DNA of 64,000 nt from JAUSFM01 sp964343705 (GTDB taxonomy: Archaea > Nanobdellota > Nanobdellia > Woesearchaeales > UBA12501). A model generated the notes under the pieces. That model made no database searches. It saw only the letters and a list, made by a program, of their open reading frames with translations, and had not been told where the DNA came from. Position numbers and translations under genes: made by a program. The stretch is taken from positions 1 to 64,000 of the forward strand of contig CAYFJX010000001.1 of the NCBI GenBank assembly GCA_964343705.1. Direction: 5' to 3'. Of the stretch, positions 8,567 through 16,205 are shown piece after piece. How positions within the stretch are numbered: position 1 is the first letter of the stretch; each line of letters opens with the position of its first letter.

Positions 8567-8946
8567 TGGTATTTGACGAGGTGTTCTTTGTATTCTTGTC
8601 TAAAGTCTTTGAGTTCTTGTTTTACTACAGCCATATCTTGCTCTAAAACTGTTAGGCGAAAGAGTAAACGCTGGAAAAATCTACCTCCTTTAAAAAAAAT
8701 AAAACCTATATTTCCGCAAAAAGTAAGAATCACCACAATAGCTCCCAAGCTAGGGAGTAGACGAATCCAGAGAGGAGTATTGATGATACCAATAGCTTTG
8801 AGCATAAACCACACAACGAGAAATAAAGATGATAAGATAAAGCTAGTGAGCCAAAATTCTAGTGATGGCCCTTTTTCTACAACAACTTTCATAATTCTCC
8901 AAAAAAGTTTATTTTCATCAAACAGGGGATTAACTTGTTTTTTCAT
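8563..8946 (-). CDS. Small two-helix membrane protein with C-terminal coiled coil
   Basis: About 127 residues from ATG 8946, chosen because AGGGGTG lies just upstream; an upstream in-frame ATG at 8985 is possible. Two hydrophobic segments (LEFWLTSFILSSLFLVVWF and the region from LLPSLGAIVVIL) precede a charged helix (LTVLEQDMAVVKQELKDF) that looks like a short coiled coil. I recognise no family. The stop codon overlaps the end of the protease gene on the other strand. Confidence 0.6.
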   Translation of the reverse strand: MKKQVNPLFDENKLFWRIMKVVVEKGPSLEFWLTSFILSSLFLVVWFMLKAIGIINTPLWIRLLPSLGAIVVILTFCGNIGFIFFKGGRFFQRLLFRLTVLEQDMAVVKQELKDFRQEYKEHLVKYH

Positions 8947-9091
8947 ACACCCCTTATTGTTTTCATCCTTAATAAGTCTTCCCATTTAATTTCCGGAAGA
9001 ATTTCGACGACAAAACAAAGATTCCAACAACATCCGAAAACTTTCCGGAATCAAACTAAAAAGACAAAATCTTTCCAAGAACAATGAAACA

Positions 9092-10012
9092 CTAAATCTT
9101 TACTTCCCCACCTACAAGAGTGTGATCCTTGAAGTTAACAAGACGTTGTGCTGCTTTCTTAGTATCAGCCGGTGCATAGCCTCCAATATACAGTGCAATG
9201 TTTCGTGCTGACGTCGGGAATAATTTAATGATTGCTTCACCTGGACTAAATATTTGGCAAGTATTATTCATTGCCACTATTTTCTCTCGCCACAAGTCTG
9301 CTGCTGCAGGATTGTCACAAGGATTTCCAACAACAATATAATCTTTTTTTCCCAAAGTAATCTCACTTGCAAGCAATCCTTTTCCTGCTTTTTGCGTTTC
9401 ACTTGCAAGACTAGTCATAATATCTTGAGATATAGTAACATCTTCAGCTGGAGCCTTGTCACCAACAACAATGGAAAGTCCTTTAGCAATATTGAGATAG
9501 TTTGCCAGGTCAAGTTTGTCTTTTTGTACAAATATACTGGAAGTACAGCAATCTTGGAAGCAACTGTTACAGGTTTCATCTGGTGTACACATACCATCCC
9601 CACAGCATGCTGCTGCTTTGCTTGGGACACATTGGTCTGCTTGACACACACCAGTCATGCATGCACCAAAGCTTTTTTCTTCACACTTGCCACAGTCATT
9701 AGGGCAGTTACACTCATTTTCAGATGCACTACACACGCTGTCTCCACACACAGTTTGCACTTCTTCTTTATCACATACACCATTTGAGTCAGAGTCTGCA
9801 CAGCAAGCTCCATCAATCAACACAAGAGGTGCTGCACAAATAGGAGCAAGGTCTTCAACAGTTCCTTGTGCTTCTTGAACAGCATCTGGAGAAGTAGTTT
9901 CATCTGACGAGTCTGTTGTTGATGAAGAAGAGACTTCACCACCTTTAAGATCTATACTACAACCTGCCAAAAGCATAGCTATACAGAGACCCACCGCCAG
10001 GAATTGTTTCAT
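9092..10012 (-). CDS. Cys-rich lipoprotein with S-layer-like C-terminal domain
   Basis: 306 residues. The N-terminus has a lipobox (AMLLAGC), so the mature protein is probably lipid-anchored at Cys18. A Ser/Thr/Asp linker follows, then Cys-rich segments of the CGDGMCTPDETCNSC type (residues about 60-155). The C-terminal domain (about 165-306) reads DYIVVGNPCDN, GEAIIKLF and ALYIGGYAPADTKKAAQRL, which resembles the conserved C-terminal segment of archaeal S-layer and COG1361-type proteins. It starts inside the stop of the small membrane gene at 10009 (ATGA overlap), so the two are an operon. Likely a cell-surface structural protein. Confidence 0.75.
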   Translation of the reverse strand: MKQFLAVGLCIAMLLAGCSIDLKGGEVSSSSTTDSSDETTSPDAVQEAQGTVEDLAPICAAPLVLIDGACCADSDSNGVCDKEEVQTVCGDSVCSASENECNCPNDCGKCEEKSFGACMTGVCQADQCVPSKAAACCGDGMCTPDETCNSCFQDCCTSSIFVQKDKLDLANYLNIAKGLSIVVGDKAPAEDVTISQDIMTSLASETQKAGKGLLASEITLGKKDYIVVGNPCDNPAAADLWREKIVAMNNTCQIFSPGEAIIKLFPTSARNIALYIGGYAPADTKKAAQRLVNFKDHTLVGGEVKI

Positions 10013-10170
10013 TTTTTGAATACCCCTATGACCAGTGCCAGGATAATGATCAAGATAAGAACAATAAGAAACCAGATATTAAGAGTGGCCAAACCACCTC
10101 GTGTACTGAGAAATGCCATGAGAATTACTAAGGCACCAAACACACACCAGGGATACAGCCTCTTTTTCAT
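10009..10170 (-). CDS. Small double-membrane-span protein
   Basis: 53 residues from ATG 10170 (MKKRLYPW), with two hydrophobic helices separated by FLSTRGGLATLN. A longer in-frame ORF reaches 10254, but a TATA-like CTTTAAATA sits at about 10192-10200, so the shorter start fits. It overlaps the lipoprotein gene by 4 bases and probably assists or is coupled to it. No family recognised. Confidence 0.6.
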   Translation of the reverse strand: MKKRLYPWCVFGALVILMAFLSTRGGLATLNIWFLIVLILIIILALVIGVFKK

Positions 10171-10288
10171 AGAGAGTCTTTCTGGACGCCTATATTTAAA
10201 GTTTGTTGTGACCGCAAGGTTTATAAACCCCCTGGGATTCCACAAAGGTATCAAGGGATAATTCGGTCCTCGGGCTTGATTATACCGG

Positions 10289-10311
10289 CGAGATAAGAAG
10301 ACTTATTCTCG
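10289..10311 (+). promoter_or_regulatory. Hairpin in the uS15 mRNA leader
   Basis: CGAGATAAG and CTTATTCTCG can pair around an AAGA loop with one bulged T. A TTTATAAA box near 10223 would start the mRNA about 80 bases before the rps15 ATG, so this hairpin would be in the leader. Bacterial S15 autoregulates by binding its leader; whether this happens here is inference. Confidence 0.4.
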
Positions 10312-10336
10312 TACAAACTAACATGGAGATGAAATT

Positions 10337-10792
10337 ATGGCACGTATGCATTCACGTAAACGCGGAAAATCAGGCTCTAACCGGCCACTAACCAAGACAG
10401 CTAAGAGCTGGATTAGGTACAAACCTAAAGAAGTAGAAATCCTTATTGTAAAACTAGCTAAGGAAGGTCACAATGCTTCAACCATTGGATTAATACTGCG
10501 AGACAGTTATGGTATTCCAAGTGTTAAGGATCTTACCAAGAAGAGCATTACACAGATTATGAAGGATCGTAAAATTGCAAAAGAACTTCCAGAGGATCTC
10601 CTTAACTTAATTAAGAAGTCTGTTAGGTTACAAAAACATCGTGAGACCAATAGGCAAGATAACACCTCATTGCGAGGCTTGCAATTAACAGATTCTAAGA
10701 TCAGGCGAATTGTAAAGTATTACAAGGAAACTAAAGTATTGCCTGCTGATTGGAAGTATGACGCAAAGAGCCTTAGAATGCATGTAGAATAA
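10337..10792 (+). CDS. rps15: 30S ribosomal protein uS15
   Basis: 151 residues, the usual archaeal/eukaryotic length. The N-terminal extension MARMHSRKRGKSGSNRP is typical of archaeal uS15 (S13e type), followed by the KPKEVEILIVKLAKEGH and YGIPSVKDLTKKS segments and the conserved C-terminal LTDSKIRRIVKYYK helix. It binds 16S rRNA in the small-subunit platform. Its leader contains a stable hairpin, and a T-rich run after the stop marks a likely terminator, so it seems monocistronic. Confidence 0.97.
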   Translation: MARMHSRKRGKSGSNRPLTKTAKSWIRYKPKEVEILIVKLAKEGHNASTIGLILRDSYGIPSVKDLTKKSITQIMKDRKIAKELPEDLLNLIKKSVRLQKHRETNRQDNTSLRGLQLTDSKIRRIVKYYKETKVLPADWKYDAKSLRMHVE

Positions 10793-10798
10793 GCATGC

Positions 10799-10831
10799 CC
10801 ACTTTTTTCTTTTTTTCATTTATTTCTTTAA
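10799..10831 (+). terminator. T-rich terminator after rps15
   Basis: Several T runs (6 and 7 Ts) follow the rps15 stop at once. T-rich tracts alone are enough to terminate archaeal RNA polymerase. Confidence 0.6.
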
Positions 10832-10919
10832 CCAAAACTTTTTATATGAGACCTTCCAAAGAGATAATCCGCTTGCATGATTGAGAGCGCGCAAGTAGAA
10901 AATGGGTTGGAGGTGTGCT

Positions 10920-11042
10920 ATGAGAGGGTATAATCATACTGTGCTACCAGAGGGGGAAAGAGCAATAAGTGATTTTTCTTTTACCACTATACTGATCGCA
11001 CTAGGAGTTACCTTTGTATTAGTATTATTAGTTATGATTTAA
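10920..11042 (+). CDS. Small single-span membrane protein
   Basis: 40 residues: a polar start (MRGYNHTVLPEGERAI) and one hydrophobic helix (ILIALGVTFVLVLLVMI). GGAGGTG lies just upstream of the ATG, and a CTTTTTATATG box lies about 75 bases upstream. The leader contains CTTGC/GCAAG complementarity. The clear ribosome site and T-rich stretch after the stop support a real gene; function unknown. Confidence 0.6.
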   Translation: MRGYNHTVLPEGERAISDFSFTTILIALGVTFVLVLLVMI

Positions 11043-11085
11043 TTTTTTATTCTATTTTTTTAGTTTTTATTTAGTTCTTTTTCAG
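11043..11085 (+). terminator. T-rich terminator after the small membrane protein gene
   Basis: Runs of 6, 7 and 5 Ts directly follow the stop of the 40-residue gene. The remaining bases to 11225 hold only the AT-rich promoter region of the next gene. Confidence 0.5.
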
Positions 11086-11225
11086 TGTATATTTGAAACA
11101 ATAACAAATACATATACATATTCAGACCATTTCCAGTGCATATCCGTACTAGAAAAAAGTGACATAAAGAAAGAAACAACAAATTTTTTAAAGAAAAGCT
11201 CCCAAAAAGGCTTTGAGGTGAATAT

Positions 11226-11501
11226 ATGCATAAACTTGATCTTGAATTATACGCATGGGTGCTCAGAGGGTCCCAACGCAGAGAAATCATAAAAGTCATG
11301 CATGACATGAAAATTCCTGCCCAAATCTTTCGTGACGCTCAACAAGCAAACGCTAAAATTTCACGTAACAGTGTGAGTGATGTTCTTAGATCATTTGTTG
11401 ATAAGAATCTTGCAAAATGCATTAATCCTGATGAGACCAAAGGACGATTATATGAACTAACACCTCATGGTCGACTAATTAGGCATGAGATGGTTAAATA
11501 A
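11226..11501 (+). CDS. Small winged-helix DNA-binding protein
   Basis: 91 residues with the helix-helix-recognition helix-wing pattern: GSQRREIIKVMHD, ISRNSVSDVLRSFVDKNLAKC, then GRLYELTPHGRLI as the wing. This resembles archaeal ArsR/MarR-type regulators that bind DNA as dimers. GAGGTG precedes the ATG with a 7-base spacer. It is convergent with the methyltransferase gene at 11503. Targets unknown. Confidence 0.75.
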   Translation: MHKLDLELYAWVLRGSQRREIIKVMHDMKIPAQIFRDAQQANAKISRNSVSDVLRSFVDKNLAKCINPDETKGRLYELTPHGRLIRHEMVK

Positions 11502-11502
11502 A

Positions 11503-12135
11503 CTATTTCTGTGCAATAACTTCCAGACTCATCGGAATGTAAGGAATGCGCAAGAAAGGAAAATTAAGCGAGTAGTTCTTTTTGACAATAGTAAAGCCAG
11601 CATCAGTGATCATTTTGAGAAATGCCTTTGAACCAGGCACTGACACATGGCTTTTGTCGATATCAACGAGATGGAACAATCGTCCAAGCAGTGTGTTTCG
11701 AAGAGGCACTGTTGCTATAAAGTAACCACTTGTCTTAAGTTTTGGATAAATCTTTGCAAGTATTGCTGGTATTGAGTTAGTGTGTTCAAGCACATCAATT
11801 GCAGTGATGCAATCAAAGTTATTATCTGCAAAAGGCAAATCTTTTTTTTCAAGATCAAGATGGTGTAATTGTGCTCGTGGACAGTGTTGTTGTGCTTGTG
11901 CAAGTGCAAAGGTTGATATATCAAGTCCATGCACGTCATCAAAAAAAGGTTGTACACGTTTCAAGAGAAAGCCAAATGCGCATCCAACATCAAGAAACGA
12001 CCCACCAAGTCTTTTTTGTTTGATAAAAGAAACAATGTGTTTCCAAAAGCGATCATTGTCATACGAGTCGTAATTGTTGTAGTTAGAATTCTTTCGGCCA
12101 TAATAGTAATCGCAAGAAAAATAGTCTTGGTCCAT
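11503..12135 (-). CDS. Class I SAM-dependent methyltransferase
   Basis: 210 residues. Motif I is GGSFLDVGCAFGFLL (about 40-54), the acidic end of strand 2 is VHGLDIS, motif II/III is FDCITAIDVLEH, and the KTSGYFIATVP strand follows. This is the UbiE/Methyltransf_11-like layout that acts on small molecules, lipids or sugars more often than on DNA. Its ATG overlaps the stop of the upstream nuclease-like gene (TAATG), so the two are translationally coupled. The substrate is unknown. Confidence 0.85.
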   Translation of the reverse strand: MDQDYFSCDYYYGRKNSNYNNYDSYDNDRFWKHIVSFIKQKRLGGSFLDVGCAFGFLLKRVQPFFDDVHGLDISTFALAQAQQHCPRAQLHHLDLEKKDLPFADNNFDCITAIDVLEHTNSIPAILAKIYPKLKTSGYFIATVPLRNTLLGRLFHLVDIDKSHVSVPGSKAFLKMITDAGFTIVKKNYSLNFPFLRIPYIPMSLEVIAQK

Positions 12136-13139
12136 TAGTCTTCACCAACCACAGGCTGATCTTCATTGCCTTGTAAACCACGAAGAATTTCACGGGAAAG
12201 ACGTAGTTTACCATGGTATTCTTTTGCTAGTTTGAGACAGTTAACATTGTCAGGAAATGGCATGATAAGAGGAGTCACCCCATTTTCATACAAGCATTCA
12301 ACAATGCCTCGTGATGCTTCATTCAGGACAGGATACGGAGTAGAAGAAGCCTGACCCCTATTTACAAAGAGTGATTTAGACCTACCTGCAAGAACATACA
12401 CAAGCTGGTGATTTGGATACAATGAATTTAAGGGGTCAAACAAATTACTTGTTGGATTGTTACCATTTTTTTTCCGACCCCACATGTTACTGGCAACTTG
12501 ATTACCTGCTTTTGATTCACCAACAATCAAATATTTTTCACCCTGCCTACCATCTGTATGAAACCAAGCAAGACCATCAATATCAGTAAGCTCCAAACCT
12601 TCTCTTCCTTGACGATACCTAAAACGATGAGAACCCTCACGTACTTTTTTTAGCAGCCTAAATGTTGTTCGACGATCAAACTGCAACAAGTAATCATTGT
12701 TGAAGTAAACAATATCTGTTTTGCCTGGCCGATATGATGCTTTTTGACGCAAAACTTCTGCCTCTGCATTACGAAAACCATTACGTCTTGCTTGTTTAAC
12801 CACCCCTTGCATAAGAGCGTCAAGCATGAGTGTCAATACCCTCTCACCAATCCTTCCTTGAAAGTGTTTAGTAAAATAATTATCTGCGCCCTTCCAACTT
12901 AGTATGTCTTTAATTTTAGCAAGAGGATAATGGACACTTCCAATCCGAGCAACAGTGTCAACAAGATCTGTTCCCCCAATAAGCTCAATTTCAGTTTCAT
13001 ACACATCTGGCACAACCCACCTGTCTTTAAGGCATTTGTGTCCATCCTCAGCCGCAACAATCTGATCAAGCCTTGGACAATAACGAGCTGGCTCAAACTT
13101 AGAAAAAGGATTAAATGCTTCATCACCACTTGTTTGCAT
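12135..13139 (-). CDS. Uncharacterised protein, possibly PD-(D/E)XK nuclease fold
   Basis: About 334 residues from ATG 13139 (MQTSGDEAF); a TTG at 13184 would add 15 hydrophobic residues. A possible catalytic core is DIDGLAWF followed after about 15 residues by YLIVGESKAG, which fits the D...(E/S)xK pattern of restriction-endonuclease-like folds. The region before it (YRPGKTDIVYFNND) could supply an earlier acidic residue. The match is by eye only. The gene is coupled to the methyltransferase at 11503-12135, but that enzyme does not look like a DNA methylase, so a restriction-modification role is not claimed. Confidence 0.45.
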   Translation of the reverse strand: MQTSGDEAFNPFSKFEPARYCPRLDQIVAAEDGHKCLKDRWVVPDVYETEIELIGGTDLVDTVARIGSVHYPLAKIKDILSWKGADNYFTKHFQGRIGERVLTLMLDALMQGVVKQARRNGFRNAEAEVLRQKASYRPGKTDIVYFNNDYLLQFDRRTTFRLLKKVREGSHRFRYRQGREGLELTDIDGLAWFHTDGRQGEKYLIVGESKAGNQVASNMWGRKKNGNNPTSNLFDPLNSLYPNHQLVYVLAGRSKSLFVNRGQASSTPYPVLNEASRGIVECLYENGVTPLIMPFPDNVNCLKLAKEYHGKLRLSREILRGLQGNEDQPVVGED

Positions 13140-13207
13140 GACCAAAATAAATAAAACGAGTTTAAAAAATTTGTTGCACTCCAATAATTATTTTCCATAC
13201 AGAAAAA

Positions 13208-13215
13208 TATATAAA
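13208..13215 (+). promoter_or_regulatory. TATA box between divergent genes
   Basis: TATATAAA lies 23-30 bases before the ATG at 13238. The near-symmetric element may also serve the minus-strand gene that begins at 13139 or 13184. Confidence 0.6.
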
Positions 13216-13237
13216 GCAAAAAGCCCAAAATACACCT

Positions 13238-13561
13238 ATGCCCCGTGGACGTCCTGTGAAAAGCCTGGTGCGGCAGCACATGATTGAAGTACTGGCTTTT
13301 CTTGGAAGCGCAAGTGGCTATGATATTTACAAAGTATATCGTGCAATATACCCCAAGTGCACCTTGCGACTGATGTATTACCACCTTAAACGTGGCATTG
13401 ATCTGGGCGTCTTTGTTGTTGACAAAGTTGAAAAAACAACAGGCGATTACTCATGGGGTAAGACTGCAGAAAAAACATTGTACAAGCTTGGACCTAAGGC
13501 AAAGCCAAAAATGGACAAGCGTGTAAAAGAATATTTAGAAAAAGAGGGACACAATGCATAA
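13238..13561 (+). CDS. Winged-helix DNA-binding protein with AT-hook-like N-terminus
   Basis: 107 residues. It begins MPRGRPVK, an AT-hook-like basic motif, followed by a helix-turn-helix region (HMIEVLAFLGSASGYDIYKVY, MYYHLKRGIDLGVF) and a wing, in the style of short archaeal regulators. The last 8 bases overlap the start of the secreted protein gene at 13554, so it may regulate that operon. Leaderless expression is likely, given the TATA position. Confidence 0.7.
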   Translation: MPRGRPVKSLVRQHMIEVLAFLGSASGYDIYKVYRAIYPKCTLRLMYYHLKRGIDLGVFVVDKVEKTTGDYSWGKTAEKTLYKLGPKAKPKMDKRVKEYLEKEGHNA

Positions 13562-14396
13562 AAGAACTCCAATACTCCTGCTTGCAGGTATGGTTGTATT
13601 AAGCTTGTTTCTTATGTCAATGGTCAATGAAATAACTGGCCAAGCATATAGTAGATCCCTCGGCAGAAGCACAGGAAAAGCATTTGCCAAAGATTGCACC
13701 TCCAATGAAGAGTGTCCTGCTGGAACAGCATGTCGAACCTATGGAGTCTATCAGCGATTTAGAAAACGAGCACGAACAGCGTGCATGTCGATTTGTGAAG
13801 ATCCTGAAAAAAATAGGATTCCATTTGGCATTCAAGACGCACTAAGAGCAGAACATGACCTTGACAAGGTAAGTGGTTTTAACCCGTTTAAGTCCCGACC
13901 AACCTACTACCGACCACGAAATAGTTTTGAAACATTTGGCTACACAAGTGATTGTAAGGATGATGCAACACTGGTCGAACCCTTCTGTGTTAATGGAGGT
14001 AGCAACCAAGCAACAGTTGCAACTATTGAAATTGATTGTGCAAGTATTGGCAGTAGTCTAAAATGTATTAAGGATGATAACTTGTTTGGTACTTGTGGCC
14101 AAGAAGGTGGAGAAATAGATGAAGAAGGCGGTGAAATCACACAAGGCCCATCTCTTCCTGCTGCAGATGTTGAAGTGAGTGTGCCAGAAACAATAGAAGA
14201 CACTTCTGAACTTGAAGAAGAAAGCGAAGAGGAAGAAGTAAAAGAACCAAGCCCTGAACCAGAAGAATCATTTGAAGTACCTACATTTGATGAGAGCGAA
14301 GAGGAGGAAGAATCCTTTGAGGTCCCGGAGTTTGATGAAGATGACGAAGATACAGAAGAGGAATTGGAAGATGATGCTGAAGAAGAACTAGAATAA
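13554..14396 (+). CDS. Secreted Cys-rich protein with long acidic tail
   Basis: 280 residues. It has a hydrophobic N-terminal signal or anchor (about 7-25) followed by the ITGQAY motif seen after the anchors of several surface proteins here. A Cys-rich domain follows (CTSNEECPAGTACRTYG, CMSICEDP and further Cys, about 48-180). The last 90 residues are dominated by Glu, Asp, Ser and Pro with repeats of ESFEVP. The acidic tail could bind metal ions or interact with the surface layer. No enzyme motif is seen. Confidence 0.65.
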   Translation: MHKRTPILLLAGMVVLSLFLMSMVNEITGQAYSRSLGRSTGKAFAKDCTSNEECPAGTACRTYGVYQRFRKRARTACMSICEDPEKNRIPFGIQDALRAEHDLDKVSGFNPFKSRPTYYRPRNSFETFGYTSDCKDDATLVEPFCVNGGSNQATVATIEIDCASIGSSLKCIKDDNLFGTCGQEGGEIDEEGGEITQGPSLPAADVEVSVPETIEDTSELEEESEEEEVKEPSPEPEESFEVPTFDESEEEEESFEVPEFDEDDEDTEEELEDDAEEELE

Positions 14397-14448
14397 CAAA
14401 CATTAAAAACTACAAAGTATACTAAAAACAAAAAGAACAAGTGATAGC

Positions 14449-14733
14449 ATGGTTGAAAACAAAATACGGGCATACATTGATGGTGCACTCGCGCGCCACC
14501 ACAAGGTTGAAGATATTATGGCTAATTTAATCAATGCTGGCCATGATTCACACACTGTTCGTTCGTTAACAAAGGAACGAGTACAACACAGGATTAGACA
14601 CCTTGAGGGTAAGAAGAGTGCATTAACAAAAAAGTATTCTGGTGTTATGAGCTTGATGTTCTCATTCCTTATTCGTGGAGCAGTAGGAGTTGTTGCTGTA
14701 TGGGCCCTAACAAGTGTTGTTGTAACTGCTTAA
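14449..14733 (+). CDS. Small protein with C-terminal membrane segment
   Basis: 94 residues. A charged helical part (MVENKIRAYIDGALARHHKVEDIM to about 60) resembles the PSPF-type helical motifs found ahead of membrane anchors, and a hydrophobic pair of helices lies at about 66-93 (MSLMFSFLIRGAVGVVAVWAL). No family is recognised with confidence. Its stop overlaps that of the convergent trmJ gene. Confidence 0.55.
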   Translation: MVENKIRAYIDGALARHHKVEDIMANLINAGHDSHTVRSLTKERVQHRIRHLEGKKSALTKKYSGVMSLMFSFLIRGAVGVVAVWALTSVVVTA

Positions 14734-15422
14734 CGTCGCTTGAGTAATTTCTTAAAAAATCCCATAAGTGCAAATGATTCTCGCTTGGTGAGAAAGGATT
14801 TACTTATAATCTTGTTCCATAACACATTCTGTGTTTCTTTTTTGTCTTCTGTTGTAAACTCAATGGTTTCAATAACTTCTTCTGCAAGTTTTTTGGCGTG
14901 GTCAATGTCAACCTTGGACGCATATTCAATATGTGATGTACTAGTCTCGCCCTGAAGTGCAAGAAAGAGCTCGTACAGAATAATACCACAAGCGTGACTG
15001 ATGTTAAGAGTCTTATACTTGGGTGATGATGGAATTGAAACAATGACATCACAGAGTTCTATTTCATGATTATGTAACCCACTGTCTTCCCTTCCCAGGA
15101 CAATACAGATTTTTTGTCCTACAGTGATTTTCTCCCCTAGTTGTCGTGGTGTGAGTGGCTGACGAGGAAAATTAGTGTTTCCACCAAGTTGTGCTGTAGT
15201 ACCAATAACATAGTCAAACTCTTGCAATGCTGACAAGTCTGCTTTTCTAGCATTTTTGAGAACGTCTTGGGCATGGCATGCCCTGTCCATTGCAGTCTTT
15301 GCAAGATGATCAACTGGTGAGTCTATTAACAGAAGATCAATAACTCCAAAGTTTTTCATAACACGAGCTATAGCTCCAATGTTTCCTTCGACACGCATAC
15401 CAATACAGGCAAGAGTTATCAT
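14730..15422 (-). CDS. trmJ: SpoU-family RNA 2'-O-methyltransferase, TrmJ-like
   Basis: 230 residues with the SPOUT core. The N-terminal GNIGAIARVMKNFG is motif 1; IVLGREDSGLHN is motif 2; and IPSSPKYKTLNISHACGIILYEL is motif 3, forming the knotted SAM site. This matches the TrmJ group, which methylates the ribose at position 32 of tRNA; archaeal members act on C32. The CTTAAATAC box near 15446-15454 on this strand gives a short leader. The structured RNA at 15470-15605 lies upstream of that promoter, so it is not part of this mRNA. Confidence 0.85.
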   Translation of the reverse strand: MITLACIGMRVEGNIGAIARVMKNFGVIDLLLIDSPVDHLAKTAMDRACHAQDVLKNARKADLSALQEFDYVIGTTAQLGGNTNFPRQPLTPRQLGEKITVGQKICIVLGREDSGLHNHEIELCDVIVSIPSSPKYKTLNISHACGIILYELFLALQGETSTSHIEYASKVDIDHAKKLAEEVIETIEFTTEDKKETQNVLWNKIISKSFLTKRESFALMGFFKKLLKRR

Positions 15423-15469
15423 ATGCTACAGAAATAAGAAGTGGTATTTAAGGGTTTATTGTTGGTTGC

Positions 15470-15605
15470 AAAAAAGACTGAGATATTAGTTTCAGCCAGG
15501 GCTGTTTCTTAATTATCATAACATTGCACAGTTGTAACCGCGCTTTGCGTGGATTAAACAGCCAGTGGCTGCCAAATCTGTGCTATTGAAAATGTTATAT
15601 AATGA
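15470..15605 (-). ncRNA. Structured RNA, copy 1 (unrecognised family)
   Basis: Read on the minus strand, the element folds into a basal stem (ATAAT and ATAACATT pairs), an inner stem GCACAG/CTGTGC (15578-15583 with 15526-15531), and two hairpins inside it: GGCAGCC/GGCTG and CCACGC/GCGCGG. A second element at 18453-18611 shares the same stems with compensating base changes. CTTTAAATAG at about 15623-15632 would start transcription near 15601, and a T6 tract (15470-15475) lies at the end, ahead of the trmJ TATA box. It does not match tRNA, RNase P, SRP or H/ACA patterns as I know them. Orientation is inferred from the promoter and T tract. Confidence 0.65.
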
Positions 15606-15626
15606 AAAAAACAAATATATACCTAT

Positions 15627-15832
15627 TTAAAGAAATCTTTTCCTTATCTCAGATTTTATTTTATTCCCGATGCTCTCTGCCTCCTCTTTTGTCAATTTAC
15701 TTTGATTAAGCAGCTTATCTATCCACAAAAATCTTTTTATTTTAATCTCATTTTCTAGTGTCCTAAAAGCAATAAATATAAACACCAGCCCTGCTAAAAA
15801 GATTATAATCCGATAATAGTTTAACGTCTCAG
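15627..15832 (-). other. Open frame continuing the 15833-16024 gene after a frameshift
   Basis: This frame encodes a membrane segment (YYRIIIFLAGLVFIFIAF) and a charged C-terminal helix pair ending KIKSEIRKRFL, resembling SHOCT-like short domains. It has no ATG start. The previous gene ends at a TAA inside a run of five Ts; one more T would read straight from GSTGNTF into LTETLNYY and give a single protein of about 130 residues. A sequencing indel, a natural frameshift or a decayed gene are all possible. Confidence 0.45.
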
Positions 15833-16024
15833 TTAAAAAGTATTTCCTGTACTTCCAAGATATATCGATGAAACGCCCCCATAAAAAATACCTCCTGCAA
15901 GAAAAGAACGAATTAGTCCATTTAAATTCATCTTGTTCCTACGAAATACAAAAACCACATAAACACTAATCAAGCCCATAATGATGGGTAAAGTTATTTC
16001 GTTAATATACCGAAATAAGAACAT
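15833..16024 (-). CDS. Small membrane protein (probably 5' part of a frameshifted gene)
   Basis: 63 residues with two hydrophobic segments (ITLPIIMGLISVYVVFVF and the Gly-rich FLAGGIFYGGVSS). The ATG is 2 bases after the stop of the glycine-zipper gene, so both are in one operon. The frame ends at a run of five Ts, and the next frame continues with plausible membrane-protein sequence. Function unknown. Confidence 0.55.
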   Translation of the reverse strand: MFLFRYINEITLPIIMGLISVYVVFVFRRNKMNLNGLIRSFLAGGIFYGGVSSIYLGSTGNTF

Positions 16025-16026
16025 GC

Positions 16027-16161
16027 CTATCTTCTCCTAACTGAAGAACCCACAATAGCCCCAATAATCCCACCAATTACTGCACCAGGAACAGAACCCA
16101 CTGCACCACCAAGTATTGCTCCACCAACCAATCCAGCAAGAATTGATTCATCCTTTCTCAT
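16027..16161 (-). CDS. Small glycine-zipper membrane protein
   Basis: 44 residues, MRKDESILAGLVGGAILGG onward, with repeated Gly every 3-4 residues and a basic end (SVRRR). Glycine zippers pack membrane helices tightly or form oligomeric pores. A TTTATAAA box lies about 27 bases before the ATG, so it is the first gene of a leaderless operon with the gene at 16024. Confidence 0.6.
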   Translation of the reverse strand: MRKDESILAGLVGGAILGGAVGSVPGAVIGGIIGAIVGSSVRRR

Positions 16162-16205
16162 AATAAACAAAATATCGTTATTCTTTATAAATTTTCTTTA
16201 AATCC

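Noticed and set aside
9254..9787. Long open frame on the plus strand opposite the lipoprotein gene.
   Set aside because: It is the antisense of the Cys-rich gene, has a composition typical of a shadow frame and no promoter or ribosome site.
11503..13139. Type II restriction-modification system.
   Set aside because: The methyltransferase lacks DNA-methylase motifs such as DPPY/NPPY or PC, so the label is not supported.
12899..13384. 161-codon minus-strand frame across the 13.1 kb promoter region.
   Set aside because: It runs through two promoters and out of frame with the gene at 12135-13139; no protein-like pattern is visible.
13940..14488. Ser-rich open frame on the minus strand.
   Set aside because: It mirrors the Glu/Asp-rich tail of the secreted protein (GAA/GAG read backwards as Ser/Leu codons) and is not a gene.
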